64,000 nt of DNA from an uncultured Collinsella sp. (GTDB taxonomy: Bacteria > Actinomycetota > Coriobacteriia > Coriobacteriales > Coriobacteriaceae): positions 22,538 to 86,537 of the forward strand of contig UQHW01000007.1 in NCBI GenBank assembly GCA_900540935.1. Direction: 5' to 3'. The notes under the pieces are model-generated. The model had not been told where the DNA came from and searched no databases. It worked only from the letters and a program-made list of their open reading frames with translations. Below are positions 24,638-33,136 of this stretch, in pieces. The translations under genes were made by a program, and so were the position numbers. Numbering within the stretch: the first letter of the stretch is position 1; each line of letters begins with the position of its first letter.

Positions 24638-25987
24638 CTACTCCACAACATGGCCGATAAGCTCATAGCAGAAGCTATCGGTAAACTCGACAGTCAGAAT
24701 ATCGCCCACGGACGCCTCGCTGGCGTCCAAGTGCACAGCGCCATCGGAATCGGGCGCCTGGAACCAGGCATGGCCGATCAGCTCGGCGCCGTCCTCGGTC
24801 TCTTCGATACCGTCGACGATCACCTGGGCGCGCTCGCCCACATGTGCGGCGGTAGCGGCAAAACCGAGCGACTCGGCCAGATCCATGGCCTCCTGGGCGC
24901 GCTCAAGCTTGACCTCTTCGTCGACCTGACCCTCCATCTTGGCGGCCAGGCTGCCTTCCTCACGCGAGTAGGCAAAGACACTCGTGTAGTCGAAGCCGAC
25001 GGTGTCCATAAAGTCGATGAGGTCGCGGAACTCGTCGTCGGTCTCGGTCGGGAAGCCGACCATGGCCGTGGAACGGATCACGATGCCGGGGATACGCTCA
25101 CGCAGATCGCGGAACAGATCCTCGAGCTCTTGACGCGAACCGGAGCGACGCATGGCCTTAAGGATGCGCGCGTCACAGTGCTGCACGGGGATATCGATAT
25201 AGGGCAGCACCTCGGGCGTATCGCGAATCGTATCGATAAGCTCGTCGGTCATGCCCTCGGGCTGCAGATAGAGCACGCGGACCCAGACGTTGTGCGGGCG
25301 CACGGCCTCGGCGACGGCACGCAGCAGCTGCGCCAGATTGCGCGGCGAGCCCTCGGTGACGTCCTCGTCGGCAAAGTCGGTACCCCAGATGCCCGTGTCC
25401 TGGCCAATCAGCACAATCTCGCGCACGCCGCCGGCAACCAGGTCGCGCACCTCGGAGATAATGCTCTCGGCATTGCGCGAATGATAGCGACCGCGAATAT
25501 AGGGGATCATGCAGAAGCTGCAGAAACGGTTGCAGCCATCGGAAATCTTGACGTAGGCAACGGCGCCCTCGACGGTACGCTTGACCTGCGGGATATAGGC
25601 TGCGATCTCACGCTCGACACCCAGCACGCCATCGATGACCGCCACGATGCCGTCCTCCTCGTCGGCCTTCACAAAGGCAGCGACCTCGGGCAGCTCGTCA
25701 GGCAGGTCGTCGCCATAGCGCGACGGCACGCAGCCGCACATAACGATGGGGCAAGAACGAACGCCGTCCTGAACCTCGTTGGCGAGCTCGAGCGTGGTCT
25801 CGATGCTCTCGGACGTTGCGGAGGCGAGAAACGAGCATGTATTGACGATGGCGATATCGGCATCCTGCGGGTCGAATGCCTCTTCGTAGCCCGCGGCGGT
25901 CAAAAGAGAACGCATGCGGTCGGTGTCAACCTCGTTCTTAGCGCACCCGAGGGTGATGTAGAGCACGGAGCCCAACGGTGTATCCAT
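24638..25987 (-). CDS. rimO: Ribosomal protein uS12 methylthiotransferase RimO
   Basis: 449 residues. Adds methylthio to an aspartate of ribosomal protein S12. UPF0004 domain beginning YITLGCAKNEVDTDRM (the CAKN form separates RimO from MiaB's CQMN), radical-SAM motif GCNRFCSFC with IPYIRGRYHSR, and a TRAM-like C-terminus. Located between yajQ and pgsA in a tightly packed minus-strand run. Confidence 0.94.
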   Translation of the reverse strand: MDTPLGSVLYITLGCAKNEVDTDRMRSLLTAAGYEEAFDPQDADIAIVNTCSFLASATSESIETTLELANEVQDGVRSCPIVMCGCVPSRYGDDLPDELPEVAAFVKADEEDGIVAVIDGVLGVEREIAAYIPQVKRTVEGAVAYVKISDGCNRFCSFCMIPYIRGRYHSRNAESIISEVRDLVAGGVREIVLIGQDTGIWGTDFADEDVTEGSPRNLAQLLRAVAEAVRPHNVWVRVLYLQPEGMTDELIDTIRDTPEVLPYIDIPVQHCDARILKAMRRSGSRQELEDLFRDLRERIPGIVIRSTAMVGFPTETDDEFRDLIDFMDTVGFDYTSVFAYSREEGSLAAKMEGQVDEEVKLERAQEAMDLAESLGFAATAAHVGERAQVIVDGIEETEDGAELIGHAWFQAPDSDGAVHLDASEASVGDILTVEFTDSFCYELIGHVVE

Positions 25988-26014
25988 GTTGGAGAGCGGT
26001 CCTTTCGAATGATA

Positions 26015-26512
26015 TTAGCGGTAGTTGGTGAACTGTAGCGGCTGGCCGTAGTCCTGGTCGCGCAAGAACTGGATCACGGTCTGCAACGCGTCCTTCGAAG
26101 CAGAGGAAACACGCAGCTTGTCGGCCTCGATGGTCACCTTGACCTTAAGCTTTTGGTCCTTGATGTCCTTATTGATCTTCTTGGCGGTCGCCTGGTCGAT
26201 ACCCTCGACGACATGGCCGAGCACGCGCACGGTGCCGCCCGACGCCGCCTGTGGAGCATCCCACGAGACAGCCTTGAGGTCGATGCCGCGCTTGATGAGC
26301 TTGGAGCTCAGCACGTCGATAATCTGCTTGGAGACAAAGTCGGCCGGGGCGTTGATCGTAAAGAGCTTGTCGCCCTTCGAAAGCTCGATCGTGGCGCCGG
26401 AATCCTTAAGGTCATAGCGCTGGGAAATCTCGCGCGTGGTCTGCTGGAAGGCGTTGTCGACCTCTTGCATGTTGACCTCGGACACGACGTCGAAGCTGGA
26501 ATCTTTAGCCAT
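26015..26512 (-). CDS. yajQ: YajQ-family nucleotide-binding protein
   Basis: 165 residues: SSFDVVSEVNMQEVDNAFQQ and the C-terminal DKLRVSSASKDALQTVIQFL are the family ends. YajQ proteins have two ferredoxin-like folds; some bind cyclic di-GMP, others have been seen to bind tRNA or GTP. Nothing in the window indicates c-di-GMP signalling, so the ligand stays open. AAAGGAAAC precedes the ATG. Confidence 0.92.
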   Translation of the reverse strand: MAKDSSFDVVSEVNMQEVDNAFQQTTREISQRYDLKDSGATIELSKGDKLFTINAPADFVSKQIIDVLSSKLIKRGIDLKAVSWDAPQAASGGTVRVLGHVVEGIDQATAKKINKDIKDQKLKVKVTIEADKLRVSSASKDALQTVIQFLRDQDYGQPLQFTNYR

Positions 26513-26538
26513 GATGTTTCCTTTCGCGTACGAGCGGC

Positions 26539-28050
26539 TTAGTAGCTATCGTACGAATAGTCGGTAGAATCGGTGGGCGTCTGACCGTCAGTTGCGGTAT
26601 CGGCGCCATCCGCGGACTGGGCATCGGTGCGGTCGGTGGTATCGGTACCATCGGTGGTGTCGGTGCCATCAGAACTTTCACCATTCTCGGAATCAGTCGT
26701 CTCCTTCTTAGGAACGGTGATCGTCACACGAGCCACGCCCGAGGTCTTGGTATCGTAACGGACCTTTTCACCGTTCTTGGTAACGGTAACATCGGAAGGC
26801 TTGGACGTGGTGATCTCGATCGAGGACTCGGGCGTGTACTCCTGCTCAAAGGGGCCAGTCGCCTGAGCGCCATAGACCGACTTGCCGTCGACCTTGACCT
26901 CAATCCACGCGGTCTTTCCCTTGGCAACGGAAACTTTGACCTTCGTGACCTCGTTCTCTTCCTTCTTGGCCGTCGTCTTGGTAGCGTCCGAATCAGTCGA
27001 CGCATCCGTCGCTTCATCGGTGTCTTCGTCCTCGTCGACCGTTTCGGACTTCTTAGAAGACTTCTTGGTCGTCGTCTTGGTAGCAGCGGGCGTCTCGGGC
27101 GTGGTCTCGGGCGTCGAAGATGCGCAGCCGCGCAGAAGCACCACGATGAGCACAATCAGCAGCAACACCACGGCACCGATGCCGGCGTAGACGATACGCG
27201 GATCGAGCCCGTTGTTTTGAGGAGTACGGGATCCGCCGCGTCCACGACCGGAACTGCTGCGGCCGCTTCCCTGAGGCATACGGCCGCGATTGCTATCGGA
27301 ACGGCCGCGATAGCCGCCCTGGCCCTGAAGGCTGCGCTGACCCGAGCGGAGCGCAAGCTCACCGCGGCCTTGATAGCCACGCTGGCCCGAACGCGAAGCC
27401 GAAGAGCGCTGGCCATACGGCTGTGATTGAGAGCGAAGACGCGGCGTTACCTGCGTGGTATCGGCATCCGCATAGCCACCGCGAGAGCGTCCCGTAGAGG
27501 CACCACGGTAACCGCGATCGGAATAGCCGCCGTCGCCGTAGCCGGCACGAGGGTCACGCGCCACGCCGCGGGCAGCGGGAAGCGCACGGTCCTCAGGCAT
27601 CGGCGTACTGCGGAACCGGTCACGCTGTGAGCGAATCTCCTCGCCCGAACCCGTCTCGGTAATATAACCGGCCTGCTGAGGACGCTGTCCATAGCGGGTC
27701 GAACGACCGCCCTGAACCATCAGGAAGCGCCCGTTATCGACCGAGGAGCGCGAATTGACGTAGCCAGCGGCGTCCTGAAAACGACCGCCCTGCTGAGACG
27801 TCTCGCGTTCGTATGCCATCAGGTCGTCAAAGTAGGCATTGACGACCTCGCGCGGATTGAGGCCCAAAAAGCGAGCATAGCTCGAAATCATGCCCTGCGC
27901 ATAGCCGCGCGGCGGCATCGAAGCAAAGTTACCGGTCTCGAAAAACTCGATGATCTGCGGCCTGATTTTGATGGTGTTGGCGACCTGCTGAATGGAAAGG
28001 CCCATTCGGCGACGCTGCTCGAGCAGCATGTCACCAAAGCGTGCAGCCAT
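26539..28050 (-). CDS. RodZ-like helix-turn-helix membrane protein
   Basis: 503 residues. N-terminal HTH (about 1-75: LLEQRRRMGLSIQQVANTIK ... GYAQGMISSYARFLG), an unusually long Arg/Gly/Ser-rich linker (about 95-280), one transmembrane helix near 287-310 (VVLLLIVLIVVLL), a Thr/Lys/Asp-rich segment, a DUF4115-like beta domain (about 367-445) and an Asp/Ser/Thr-rich tail with repeated DGTDTTD. RodZ links MreB to the elongation machinery; no mreB is in the window. Its position near pgsA matches the Bacillus rodZ gene (ymfM). The start overlaps the ftsK stop. Confidence 0.85.
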   Translation of the reverse strand: MAARFGDMLLEQRRRMGLSIQQVANTIKIRPQIIEFFETGNFASMPPRGYAQGMISSYARFLGLNPREVVNAYFDDLMAYERETSQQGGRFQDAAGYVNSRSSVDNGRFLMVQGGRSTRYGQRPQQAGYITETGSGEEIRSQRDRFRSTPMPEDRALPAARGVARDPRAGYGDGGYSDRGYRGASTGRSRGGYADADTTQVTPRLRSQSQPYGQRSSASRSGQRGYQGRGELALRSGQRSLQGQGGYRGRSDSNRGRMPQGSGRSSSGRGRGGSRTPQNNGLDPRIVYAGIGAVVLLLIVLIVVLLRGCASSTPETTPETPAATKTTTKKSSKKSETVDEDEDTDEATDASTDSDATKTTAKKEENEVTKVKVSVAKGKTAWIEVKVDGKSVYGAQATGPFEQEYTPESSIEITTSKPSDVTVTKNGEKVRYDTKTSGVARVTITVPKKETTDSENGESSDGTDTTDGTDTTDRTDAQSADGADTATDGQTPTDSTDYSYDSY

Positions 28051-30827
28051 CAGAATCCTCCAAACTCACGATCTTCACGTGCCATCTCGGCGTCGACAGA
28101 CTCCAGCGCGGCAAGCCCCTCCTCGTCCAACAGGACCTCGCGCGGCTTGGAACCGTCGGGCGGGCCGACGACACCCTTTTCTTCCAGCATGTCCATAATA
28201 CGCCCGGCGCGCGCATAGCCAACCTTAAGGCGGCGTTGCAGGCCAGATGTGGAGCCCAGCTGCGATTCCACCACAATATGGGCGGCTTCCCAAATGAGCG
28301 GATCATCGTCTTGCGGCTCGGCAACTCCGGTGCGGACAATGCCGCCACCCGCCATGGACATGGAAGCGGGCGCCACAGCCGACAGGATCTCCTCATGGTA
28401 GTCGGGCTCGCTTTGCGACTTGACGAACTCGACAATCTCGTTGATTTCATCGTCCGAGACAAAGCAGCCCTGAATACGACGAGGCTTGCCCCAGTCGACC
28501 TTGGAGAACAGCATGTCGCCCAAACCGGTGAGCTTTTCGGCACCCATCTGGTCGATGATGACGCGCGAGTCGATGCCCGTGGCGACGTTAAAGGCGATGC
28601 GGTTGGTGATGTTGGCCTTAATGAGGCCCGTCACCACGTTGGAGCTCGGGCGCTGCGTGGCCACGATAAGGTGGATACCGGCGGCACGGCCCAGCTGAGC
28701 AATACGCACGATCGAGGCCTCGACATCCTTACCGGCGACCATCATCAGGTCCGAGAGCTCGTCGATGATAATGACCAGATAGGGCATCTTTTGCGGCGGG
28801 TTATCGTAATGTTCAAACTCGCCGGCGGCCTGCTTTTCGTTATAGGTCGAGATCTTACGTACATTGAGACGCTCGAAGACCTTCAGGCGACGCTCCATCT
28901 CGGACACGGCCCATTGCAGAGCGCTCGCGGCCTGCTTGGGCTCGGTCACTACAGGCACGTAAAGATGCGGCAGACCGTTATAGCCCGCAAGCTCGACGCG
29001 CTTGGGGTCGACCATGATCAGGCGAACGTCCTCGGGAAGCGCGCGCATGAGCAGGGTCGTGATGATGGAGTTGATCATCACCGACTTACCAGAACCGGTC
29101 GTGCCGGCGATCAGCAGGTGGGGCATCTTGGCGAGGTCGGCGACGACCGGCGTACCCTCGGCATCGCGACCGATGGCCAGCTCGAGCGGACCGCCCTTCA
29201 CATAGGGCAGCACGTCGCCCAGGTTGACGTTCTGGCGCTTGCGATTGGGGATCTCGATACCCACGAGCGACGTGCCGGGGATCGGGGCAAAGATACGAAC
29301 CGACTGAGCTGCGAGCGAAAGCGCGATATCGTCCTCGAGGCTCGAAATCTTGCTCACGCGCTCGCCCTCGCCAGGTTGCAGCTTAAAGGTCGTCACCGTG
29401 GGGCCGGCGATCCAGCCGACCACGCGGGCGCTGCGGCCAAACTCAAGCAGGGTCGACTGCAGCGACTCGGCAGTTTGCTCCAGCTCCTTGTCCGAAGACG
29501 CAGCGGAAGCCGACTGCGGGTTGGCATGCAGAATCTCAAGTGGCGGAAGTTTGAGGCCGTCCTCTTCTTCGCCCTCGTTATCTGCGGCGCCGCCGTCCGT
29601 TCCCCCATCGCTGGCCGCAGCCGATTCGACAGCACTCAAGGCAGGCGCATCGGCAACCTTGGGATGCTTCAAGAAGTCGGGGATCTGAGGTGCTGCCGAG
29701 ACAGGATTCACGGCAAACGGCGGCTCGGACTCGTCGATCTTATCGGGGTCGTCTTCCATCGAAAGCTGACCGGTTACCTGGTCGCGCTTTGCATGGCGAC
29801 GCGGCAGCAAAGTTGTCTTTGCGGTCTCAATCGGAGCCTCGTCGTCCTCGTCATCACCCTCGGTGAGCTCAATCTCGCTCTCGGACCAAGACGGGTCGGG
29901 CTCACTCGTATTGAGTTTGGGCGCAGCCTTGCCCTTCTTGGCATGGCGGCGCGGCAACAGCGTTGTCTTGGCCCGCTCGGCCTCCACGGCCTCAGACACG
30001 TCGACAAACGGATCTTCGTCCACGTCCTCATCGTCCAGAATCGGATCGACTTCGCTACCCATAACCGTAGTCACGGCCGCATCGGGGCCCTTTTGACGAA
30101 GAATGCTCAGGTGCGGACGGGCAACGCCGGGCACCGACAGGGCTTCGTCGTCACCCCACGGGCTGGCGTTGACATCGGCACGGCGGCGCTCGGCAAAATC
30201 GGCCGCACGGTCGCGAGCAGAGCGCAAAACGCCGCCAACCGAAAAGCCGATGATGACCAAGCCCACGACGACAAGGCCCAACAGGACTACCATCGCGATA
30301 GGCTTACCCAGGGCATTCTGCAGCGCACTCGCAATAAACGCACCGATGTAGCCACCCGAGGCGGACAAATTTTGCGGCGTGAACATAAGGTCACACGAGA
30401 CACTCGTACCCGGCACCATCAGCGAAAGAATGGAGACGACGGCGATAAAGACCACGGCTCCGCCCGCAACAGAGCGCACGTTGAGCGGCGAGTCCTCGCC
30501 TAAAAAGAGCGTGGCGGCAAACAGCAAAATAACGATCGGCAGCACGTAGGCGCCCAGACCAAAGCCCAGGTGGTAGAAACCGGCAACCGCAGCCGTAACG
30601 GGTGCAGTCGCCGGCGAAATCACGGCAATGAAGGACGCAATCGCCAAAACGGCGATGACCACGCCGGCGATATCGCGGTTGGCCGAGGGCTCGACCAGGG
30701 GCTCAAAATCGTCGAAGTCCGCCTCGTGGCCCTTATTGGCACGCAGATGGGAACCGGCACCCTTAGCAGATGCCGGTTGGTTATTGGCCTTATTGCTTTT
30801 GGCGTTTTGTGCAGATCCACGCGCCAA
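28050..30827 (-). CDS. ftsK: DNA translocase FtsK/SpoIIIE
   Basis: 925 residues. Hexameric dsDNA pump at the division septum. N-terminal membrane domain with four helices (about 50-200), an acidic linker (about 230-450) in which the 12-residue AKTTLLPRRHAK occurs twice (near 284 and 334), then the RecA-like motor with Walker A AGTTGSGKS (about 575) and Walker B LVIIIDELSDL, and the C-terminal gamma winged helix (RLKVGYARAGRIMDMLEEKG) that reads orienting DNA sequences. Start two bases from the RNase J stop. Confidence 0.95.
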   Translation of the reverse strand: MARGSAQNAKSNKANNQPASAKGAGSHLRANKGHEADFDDFEPLVEPSANRDIAGVVIAVLAIASFIAVISPATAPVTAAVAGFYHLGFGLGAYVLPIVILLFAATLFLGEDSPLNVRSVAGGAVVFIAVVSILSLMVPGTSVSCDLMFTPQNLSASGGYIGAFIASALQNALGKPIAMVVLLGLVVVGLVIIGFSVGGVLRSARDRAADFAERRRADVNASPWGDDEALSVPGVARPHLSILRQKGPDAAVTTVMGSEVDPILDDEDVDEDPFVDVSEAVEAERAKTTLLPRRHAKKGKAAPKLNTSEPDPSWSESEIELTEGDDEDDEAPIETAKTTLLPRRHAKRDQVTGQLSMEDDPDKIDESEPPFAVNPVSAAPQIPDFLKHPKVADAPALSAVESAAASDGGTDGGAADNEGEEEDGLKLPPLEILHANPQSASAASSDKELEQTAESLQSTLLEFGRSARVVGWIAGPTVTTFKLQPGEGERVSKISSLEDDIALSLAAQSVRIFAPIPGTSLVGIEIPNRKRQNVNLGDVLPYVKGGPLELAIGRDAEGTPVVADLAKMPHLLIAGTTGSGKSVMINSIITTLLMRALPEDVRLIMVDPKRVELAGYNGLPHLYVPVVTEPKQAASALQWAVSEMERRLKVFERLNVRKISTYNEKQAAGEFEHYDNPPQKMPYLVIIIDELSDLMMVAGKDVEASIVRIAQLGRAAGIHLIVATQRPSSNVVTGLIKANITNRIAFNVATGIDSRVIIDQMGAEKLTGLGDMLFSKVDWGKPRRIQGCFVSDDEINEIVEFVKSQSEPDYHEEILSAVAPASMSMAGGGIVRTGVAEPQDDDPLIWEAAHIVVESQLGSTSGLQRRLKVGYARAGRIMDMLEEKGVVGPPDGSKPREVLLDEEGLAALESVDAEMAREDREFGGF

Positions 30828-30828
30828 A

Positions 30829-32499
30829 CTAAACCTCCATGACGACCGGGATGATCATCGGACGGGTGCGCGTACGGCTCCAGATAAAGTTAGAGAGCGA
30901 ATCGCGCACGGCCTTACGAATAGCATCGGAACCGCTGCTCGTAAAGCTGAACTTGCCCTTCTCGATCGTCTTCATGATGGACGCGGAGGCATCCTCAGAG
31001 AACTGGTCGTCGATGGCAAACGAGACGCCGCGGCCCGAGAACTCGATGGCCTCGATCTTCTTGTGTTTAAGCGAGACGATGGCAACAGCGGTAACCATAC
31101 CGTCATTGGCGAGCTTCTGACGATCGCGCAAGACGATGGGGTCGGTATCGCCGATACGAAGGCCGTCGACGTAGACGACGCCGGACTCGACGGGCGTACC
31201 GCGCTTGACGATACCGCCGCGCATCTCGAGCGTGTCGCCGTTATCGAGGATAAAGATATGATCGTCCTTGATGCCCATCTTGCGGGCAAGCTGGGCATGG
31301 GCGCGCAGATGCACGGCCTCACCGTGAACCGGCATAAAGTAAGTGGGCTTGGCCATGGCCATCAGGAGCTTGAGCTCCTCCTGGCTACCGTGGCCCGAGA
31401 CGTGGACAAGAGCGCGGTTCTTATCCCACACGTCGCAGCCGAGCTTGGCCAGGCTGTTGACGACCTGCTGGACGGCTTTCTCGTTGCCGGGAACGGGAGT
31501 TGCCGAGAGGATGACGGTATCGCCCTCGTGGATAGAGAGCGTCTTGTGCTCGCCATTGGCCATGCGGGACAGGGCCGACAGCGGCTCGCCCTGCGAACCG
31601 GTGCACATGACGACGATCTTGTCGTCGGGCAGGTTATCGATATCGAAGGCATCGATGATATCGGCATCGTCGATGTTGAGGTAGCCCAGCTCGCGCGCGA
31701 CGCGGGTGTTGGTGAGCATGGAACGACCGGTCACAACGACCTTACGGCCGCACTTGCGGGCGGCATCGCAGATCTGCTGCAAACGATGGATATGGCTCGA
31801 GAACGAAGCGACGAACACGCGACCCGGGGCGTTCTTGATGGCATGCAGCAGGTTGGGACCAACCTCGGCCTCGGACTTGGTAAAGCCGGGAACCGTGGCA
31901 TTGGTGGAGTCGGACAGCAACAGGTCGATGCCCTGCTTGGCAAAGCGGCTGATAGCGGCATAGTCGGGCGTGACGCCGTCGATGGGCGTCTGGTCGAGCT
32001 TAAAGTCGCCGGTGTGCATAACGGTGCCCTGATTGGTGCGGATGAACACGCCCAGAGCGCCGGGGATGGAGTGCGTCATCGAGAAGAAGTCGAGCGAGAT
32101 GCCGCCGAGGTTGACATGGCTGCCGCCCTTGACCTCGCGGAACTTGGGTGCGCGGATGCGGAACTCAGAAAGCTTACCCTCGATAAAGCCAAGCGTCAGC
32201 TTGCTCGAAAAGATGGGCACCTTGTTGTTGAGGTCCTGCAGCAGATACGGAAGCGAACCGGTGTGGTCCTCGTGGCCGTGGGTAACGACGATACCGCGGA
32301 GCTTTTCCTCGTTCTCCAAAACATAGGTGTAGTCGGGAAGCACCAGGTCGATACCGGGCTGGGAGTCATCCGGGAACATGAGGCCGGCGTCGACGAGCAC
32401 CATGTCGTCGCCGCACTCGAAGACCGTCATGTTCTTGCCGATGCCGTCAAGGCCACCGAGCGGAATGATCTTCAAGGGAGATGATTTTTTAGCTGCCAT
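30829..32499 (-). CDS. rnj: Ribonuclease J
   Basis: 556 residues. Metallo-beta-lactamase/beta-CASP ribonuclease with 5'-3' exo- and endonuclease activity. Zinc ligands in THGHEDHTG, then VMHTGDFK and the beta-CASP region with SFSSHIHR, the VMCTGSQGEP motif and VHVSGHGSQEE. The C-terminal domain is present. It lies downstream of pnp and upstream of ftsK. The ribosome binding site is weak: AAAGGAAA lies 14 bases away, so the start at 32499 is chosen on conservation. Confidence 0.95.
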   Translation of the reverse strand: MAAKKSSPLKIIPLGGLDGIGKNMTVFECGDDMVLVDAGLMFPDDSQPGIDLVLPDYTYVLENEEKLRGIVVTHGHEDHTGSLPYLLQDLNNKVPIFSSKLTLGFIEGKLSEFRIRAPKFREVKGGSHVNLGGISLDFFSMTHSIPGALGVFIRTNQGTVMHTGDFKLDQTPIDGVTPDYAAISRFAKQGIDLLLSDSTNATVPGFTKSEAEVGPNLLHAIKNAPGRVFVASFSSHIHRLQQICDAARKCGRKVVVTGRSMLTNTRVARELGYLNIDDADIIDAFDIDNLPDDKIVVMCTGSQGEPLSALSRMANGEHKTLSIHEGDTVILSATPVPGNEKAVQQVVNSLAKLGCDVWDKNRALVHVSGHGSQEELKLLMAMAKPTYFMPVHGEAVHLRAHAQLARKMGIKDDHIFILDNGDTLEMRGGIVKRGTPVESGVVYVDGLRIGDTDPIVLRDRQKLANDGMVTAVAIVSLKHKKIEAIEFSGRGVSFAIDDQFSEDASASIMKTIEKGKFSFTSSGSDAIRKAVRDSLSNFIWSRTRTRPMIIPVVMEV

Positions 32500-32687
32500 A
32501 GGTTAGTGTGGTTTCCTTTCTTCGAAACGGGTCTGGAACAACCGGCGGGGCGCTTCTGGCAAACCGACCGCCGGGAACGTACAAACATGCATCATAGAGT
32601 CGACGCAGTAACCTCAGTATGATACCCATTTGCCCACCAACAGACCACCCATGCATCAAAGCCCCATCTGAACTGGTCCATCCCGCC

Positions 32688-32820
32688 GGTTTCCCGTGGG
32701 GCGGGCACTGATGAAGTTTCCTGCTCTACAGTCCTGCTCACGACGGAGGCCACATTAAGTGGCCTCCTGTTCGTGCGGAACTCGCGATAAACTTCATCAG
32801 TGCCCGCCCCACGGGAAACC
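32688..32820. repeat. Element with 32-bp perfect terminal inverted repeats
   Basis: 32688-32719 and 32789-32820 are exact reverse complements (outer end GGTTTCCCGTGGGG, inner end ATGAAGTTT). Between them lie structured copy 1 and the inner hairpin GGAGGCCAC / GTGGCCTCC. No T-run on either side. Confidence 0.88.
32711..32797 (-). repeat. Structured repeat element, copy 1
   Basis: Read on the minus strand it begins ATGAAGTTTATCGCGAGTTC, contains the hairpin GGAGGCCAC-TTAAT-GTGGCCTCC and ends with GAGCAGGACTGTAGAGCAGG then AAACTT. It aligns along its whole length with copy 2 on the other strand. Confidence 0.85.
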
Positions 32821-32975
32821 TGCCAAATAGAGACAGGTTTATTTTGGTCGGTTTTATCTGGGAAGATGCTGCTGCGGCTATCTACAGATCTGTAATCTGA
32901 CTACTGAATAGACTGTCTAACTAAATAGCGAGCGGCATTAACCAGCCCTTTTGCTTGCGCCCGGGAGGGACGCAT

Positions 32976-33058
32976 ATGAAGTTTATCGCGAGTTCCGCAC
33001 GCAAAGGAAAGCACTTAATATGCTCTCCGTGCGAGCAGGACTGTAGAGCAGGAAACTT
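32976..33058 (+). repeat. Structured repeat element, copy 2
   Basis: Same order as copy 1: ATGAAGTTTATCGCGAGTTC, hairpin GGAAAGCAC-TTAAT-ATGCTCTCC, GAGCAGGACTGTAGAGCAGG, AAACTT. In the hairpin stem a G-C pair of copy 1 becomes A-T and a C-G pair becomes G-C, so pairing is kept although both bases changed. Confidence 0.85.
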
Positions 33059-33082
33059 TACCTGCGGCCCCGCCGAGAATAG

Positions 33083-33113
33083 CAAAAGGGCGACCCCCTT
33101 AGGAGTCGCCCTT
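33083..33113 (-). terminator. pnp terminator
   Basis: AAGGGCGAC (33086-33094) pairs with GTCGCCCTT (33105-33113); on the minus strand TTTTGCT follows. Confidence 0.75.
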
Positions 33114-33136
33114 GTTGAGCTGCTTATGTACGGCTG

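Larger units (their letters stand above)
32500..33082. other. Gene-free region between RNase J and pnp
   Basis: 583 bp without a convincing gene. It holds the two copies of the structured repeat described at 32711 and 32976, a 32-bp perfect inverted repeat around the first, and plain AT-richer sequence at 32821-32940. One short open frame (about 32976-33155) runs through copy 2 but has no conservation I can recognise. Confidence 0.7.

Noticed and set aside
28041..30503. Very long open frame on the plus strand opposite ftsK
   Set aside because: Translation shows no domain and follows from the G/C third-position bias of ftsK. Similar mirror frames lie opposite rimO/pgsA, pnp, rny and adhE.
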